A stretch of DNA of 64,000 nucleotides. It comes from Paramacrobiotus metropolitanus (Eukaryota; Tardigrada; Eutardigrada; Parachela; Macrobiotidae). The notes below the pieces were generated by a model that had not been told where the DNA came from, ran no database searches, and saw nothing but the letters and a program-made list of their open reading frames with translations. Of the stretch, positions 59,897 through 64,000 are shown piece by piece; position 1 is the stretch's first letter, and every line of letters begins with the position of its first letter. The stretch is from assembly GCF_019649055.1 (NCBI RefSeq), contig NW_026570224.1, positions 1,426,001 through 1,490,000 on the forward strand, read 5' to 3'. Both the position numbers and the translations under genes were made by a program.

Positions 59897-60787
59897 TGAT
59901 AGTGTATGTTGTTAGGCGAAAGAATTTGTTTTTACAGTAATTTTTCCCGGTGAGAATCTCCGATGGCATGACTTTGGATTTTCGGCTGTACTTTGTTGAA
60001 AATAAGATGTTTGCCTTTTCCAGCCCTGTTTCGTAAGCAAATTCAGCAGCTGTCGAAAAGTTATGGATCTCCCCCTATGATAAGAAGTCAGAACATGATA
60101 ATGCAGTTCCGAATAATTTTTGAGCGGATGCTGCCTTCGGATGAATAATTTTTGAGCGGATGTTACAGTAGTACTGTAGTCAAGACTCCTGAGTTCACGG
60201 TTTACTTGCTGGTGTATTGTACTCGTAAGTCGTATACACCATCTAGTCACAGTGGAGTTTGGCTACCGGTAATGAATCAGTTGGATTGTCATATTTATTT
60301 GGATAATTCTAAGCCGTGTTAATTTATTGCACAGTAATGTTAATGATTAATTAGCACAAACGAAAAAATCTTGAATTTCAAACTAAAATTAGAGTAGTAC
60401 TTACGATAATTAATAATTGCCTCTTGAAACACATTTATATACAATCGTTACTGTTTGCACTCGTACTGTACAGTACAGTAGGTGTCTTGCCAACTTGCCA
60501 TAATTAAACGGCACAACCACAGTTACCACACCACTACGAGTACGGGTACGAAGTAGCGTGCAAGTCTGCAAGACAGCACAAAATCTTCAATCATTTTTTA
60601 TCCCCGTGCAACATTTTCATCGTTACACCAAAATTTACTATGTATATTCTGATACTTTCTACAAACAATAATCAAGTACGAGTGTGAGGAAAGAGTTAAT
60701 ATTCATTGCGTACTTATTTCACTGTTAGTGTACGATACGTATTGAAAGTGTTAATGTTGAAATTACTGGAGGTTTCAGTTGCTCGAC
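59897..60787. other. Intergenic stretch between cullin-5 and the exonuclease gene
   Basis: No gene recognised. AT-rich; a short direct repeat AATAATTTTTGAGCGGATG occurs at about 60112 and 60145, and the segment 60440-60560 is rich in GTACTGTACAGTACAG and TACGAGTACGGGTACG words. The promoter of the following gene should lie here. Confidence 0.45.
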
Positions 60788-63700
60788 ATGGAAGATAGAC
60801 GATTTCATCGAAAGGGAGATTTTCCGTATCGCCCTCGACCGTACAATCACTACAATGCCAACCATGGTGTTTATCCTGCCCGACCACCAGAACATCCTTT
60901 CGGATTTCGAGGTAATTTCCCGCGAGAATATGCGCAAGATCCTGTTGCAGAGAGAATGAGGCATCCTTTTAATTCTCCACCCGGACCGCCACTGATCCAT
61001 AGTCAGGTATTCCAGAATGCAGCTGTCGTCGGACATGGTCCACCTTTCGGTGAATTTGATGGGTATCAATATCCCTTTTCTCCTGCTCCACCATTCCCTG
61101 CGCTTGCTCCACCACAGATAGCACGACTGCCATTGAATGCTTGGCCACCGCTGGGTCCTCCAGGCCCACCTTGTCGTAGGGCGCTTGTTCCGCACAACCA
61201 AGCTCCGTTTCCTGAACATTGCTTTCCTGATGTGCGACCACCAATCCGTAGTGGCCCTAGGAATAGACCATTCCCGTAAGAGTTTTTTATTATTTTGGTG
61301 GAAATGATTTTCATCGCGCAGCTCAAGTTGAATGTATTTTGTTGGATGCTCCTATGTCGAAATTTACAAATTTTTGATTCTGTTTGCCAGTGTTGGTAGC
61401 TGAAAGTTAAGTACAGCCATTGTGCGCCGATAAAGCAATTAAGTAATTTTATGAAAGGCGTTTTAATTTTGTGATAGCTGTGCATGGAATTTGGTGTGTT
61501 TGTAATATAAGGAACTTGCTTACTTTATTCGGATTTTTAATTCGGTTTCTTATTAAGCGAATATTTATTAGTCACTATGCCTGTACGTACCTATCTATGT
61601 TTTATTAATTCATTAATAGATAAATATGTCAGTATTTTTTAAATTCTTGATGTTAGTGTAAACCTGGTTACGAGATGCGTTCATCAAGTGGTATTTTTTG
61701 TTTAGAAATAACGCTCCGGTAAAGTTTCCCCCTCCGCGAGCCCCGTTTGCACCTACGGAAGGTGGACATCCGAATCGTAGCGCGTTCAACGGACTCTCAC
61801 AATTACCGCATCGCTTCTGCAGTAATTTCGTGCAACCATCTGGTAAAGCAGACAATGCAGCAGTGGATATAAGCAAGTGCTCTGTTGAGGAATTGCTCGG
61901 TATGCGTAAGTTTGCGGACGCAGCACGCAAGGCGATTAAGGATAAGCAAGTCACAGCGTTTCCGTTGGATTGGTTTGTAATGCCGCTGTTGTGTTCCGGA
62001 AACATTCAGCTGCTGGAACAGTACGTTGCGGAGGGGAAACAGTTGCAGGAGAAAATGGTCCAAATGGTTATGGTTTTATGTGGACAGCAGATTGTTGTTG
62101 ATAAAATTCTTCGCGTAAGTATAAATGAAAATGCCTTCAGTACCATAGGATAATGTATGACTCCAAAATACTGTCGATATATATATGCCTGTAGCCGTTT
62201 GAAATTTGAATGTGAGTTGGGATAATTTCTGTTCTCGTTATTATTCGGAAATTTGTTTTAGGACTTCAGAGACATTTGCATTCCACGCCAGTGTGCATTG
62301 AATCAGAAGTGCATAAAGAGGCATGCAATAACCTGGGTAACCAAATTTAAACTGGATTTGAGTATTATTCGTGATATCCATCTCGAAAGATGCCGGGCCG
62401 CGCTAGTCTGGATGACCAAAGCATCCACTTTTGGAGATATCAGTGAAGCAGCTTGGTTAGAAACCATTGCAGCTACTGCCGAACCGTTTAGTGATTCCTT
62501 GATTCCGTTTTGCTTGAATCTTCTCTCTCGTTCACCAAAACAAGCGTACGCGCTTGGAAAGCTGATGGTCTATTGGGAAGTACCTGTATGGAGAGGCCGA
62601 AGTTCCGAAGAAATTTTGTCCAATGCCGTAAACATTTTCCCAAGCGAAGAAGGTGAAGGAATGGTGCACAAGCTGAATTTGCCACAAGATCGAATTGTGA
62701 TGGTTGACTCTGCCAGCACTTTTAGCACAGCTTTGCCTCAAATCCAAAAATCGAGTGTGATAGGAATCGACTGTGAATGGTATACACATCCAGCATATCA
62801 GGAATCGGCACAGCTGGCGTTAATGCAGATCGCTACTGAAACGCATTGTTATCTTTTGGATATCCCATCATTAAAGCAACTCCCTAGCGGTATGTGGTAA
62901 ATTATCTACTGAAAGGTATCTTTGAAAACATATTTTTTTTACAATCCTTTCTGGTTTTTTGTGCTTGGATTTCTTAGTAGACTGTTTTCAGTATCAGGTA
63001 TATGTTGTTTATCAAGACTTGGGATGGATGTTTCATGTTGTAGGAGTGATGGAGTGGACGCTTCTTGGGGATGTTTTTTCATCCAGCAACATAATAAAGC
63101 TTGGATTCGGAATGGATTCAGATATACGAATGTTGCATAATTCTGTTCCGGAATTGCATGATGCGCTGCGAAAGTTTGCATTTATGGATCTGAAACAACT
63201 AACGGAGCAACTCCATAAACAGATTCCCGATCTTTTCGGTATGTTCTGTTACAGTGTCCCGTGCTTGAGATTAAAATACTGACAGGACAGTACGTAATTT
63301 TAAACGCTTTGATAGTGTGGCTTTCAGGCTTGGTGTAAAATGCATGATTAATTCTGTAATAGTTTCTCATTTAAATTCTATTGCTGATAATTTCGCTAAG
63401 AATTTTTATTACTTAGTAATCTTACACTGATTCAATCAGATTTTAAAGTGCAGTGGAAATCGGAAATTGTTTGGTTTTATGAAGATACTCGTAGTGAACG
63501 TGAGAAGTCGTGCAAACACGCCGCAGCGGTCATAATCTCCCTATCCACACTGAAAATGTGGCTGTTTTTAGTTCCATCAGGAGAGCCTAGTCCTACCATA
63601 GAAGAGCCGACAAACCCACAGCAAACAAATGAACCTGACCAAGAGCCAGCGAAAGCGGGGCCGAAACCACAGACAAAGTTTTCTTTATCCAGTATCGTAG

Positions 63701-64000
63701 AAAAATTGCTAGGATCTCCGCTTTGTAAACTGGAATGCCGATCAAACTGGGAACGGAGACCACTGCGGGAAGCTCAAATCAATTATGCGGCGCTGGATGC
63801 TTACTGTCTTTTAGAAGTGTACTGGCAGCTGGAGAAAGCGTGCTCAGAACGAGGCCTACCTTTTCCCCCTTCAAGCTCAGAAACTCACCAAAATAAACAT
63901 GGCACTTCAAAGAAGGCCGAAAAGCGAATGGAGCGGTGGATGAAAAAGAAGAACCAAGCGAAACTAGATACGGACAGCGCAGATGTGACTGAGAAAAACG
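60788..64000 (+). CDS. EXD3: DEDDy 3'-5' exonuclease, EXD3/mut-7 family (3' end beyond window)
   Basis: Exons: 60788-61275, 61706-62114, 62262-62889, 63044-63238, 63572-64000 (open at the window edge), all in phase. The first 160 residues are proline/arginine-rich (PPGPPLIHSQ, PAPPFPALAPPQIARLP) and probably disordered. Then comes a helical region with DWFVMPLLCSGNIQLLEQYV and CRAALVWMTKASTFGDISEA. The exonuclease domain has motif I IGIDCEWYTHP (D-x-E), LALMQIATETHCYLLD, motif II IKLGFGMDSDIRML and motif III INYAALDAYCLLEVY (Y-x3-D), separated by a Pro/Glu-rich insert. The C-terminal Mut7-C/zinc region expected for the family would lie outside. C. elegans MUT-7 acts in transposon silencing and small-RNA pathways; whether this orthologue does so is not shown by sequence. 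Confidence 0.9.

Overview
This window is nuclear DNA of a multicellular animal, probably an ecdysozoan-like invertebrate with a fairly compact genome. The evidence is intron-rich genes (mostly 50-100 bp GT..AG introns) for animal-type proteins such as junctophilin, phospholipase C-gamma and cullin-5, plus eukaryotic tRNA genes. I considered a tardigrade or small arthropod but cannot fix the species from sequence alone. Gene models were assembled by reading translated exons against remembered family sequences; exon ends are hand-placed at GT/AG sites and may be off by a base or two.

Layout. 1-5.3 kb: non-coding, with a candidate 2.4 kb element bounded by inverted repeats. 5.3-6.7 kb (+): an ATG8-family gene of the GATE-16/GABARAPL2 type. 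9.2-15.8 kb (+): junctophilin, with a decayed exon copy in an intron and several frame breaks. 17.0-20.5 kb (+): gamma-tubulin complex component 3. 21.0-21.9 kb (-): an unrecognised single-exon protein. 23.9-33.0 kb (+): phospholipase C-gamma with almost every domain, but without the exon that should carry part of the catalytic X box; two transposon-like insertions lie in its introns. 33.5-34.1 kb (-): tRNA-Asn and tRNA-Ala. 34.8-39.7 kb (+): splicing helicase DHX38/Prp16. 39.9-42.6 kb (-): GALK2-type kinase. 44.2-48.4 kb (-): GPATCH1. 49.0-50.7 kb (-): RFC5. 50.9-52.8 kb: an inverted pair of exon-like repeats around a hairpin element and weak coding fragments. 53.4-55.3 kb (+): glomulin. 57.0-59.9 kb (+): cullin-5. 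60.8-64 kb (+): EXD3/mut-7-like exonuclease, running off the window.

The genes are ordinary housekeeping and signalling genes. Two functional links stand out: DHX38 and GPATCH1 both act at the spliceosome and lie within 5 kb of each other, and glomulin (a RING/cullin-ligase regulator in vertebrates) sits directly upstream of cullin-5 on the same strand. I found no CRISPR array, operon, rRNA gene or clear virus-derived gene.

The most unusual observations are the missing catalytic exon of PLC-gamma beside a small inverted-repeat element, the mirrored exon-like repeats between the divergent RFC5 and glomulin genes, an ATG8 protein that ends exactly at its lipidation glycine, an 8-base motif (TACTCGTA) strongly over-represented in non-coding DNA, and 1-2 base frame breaks concentrated in junctophilin.
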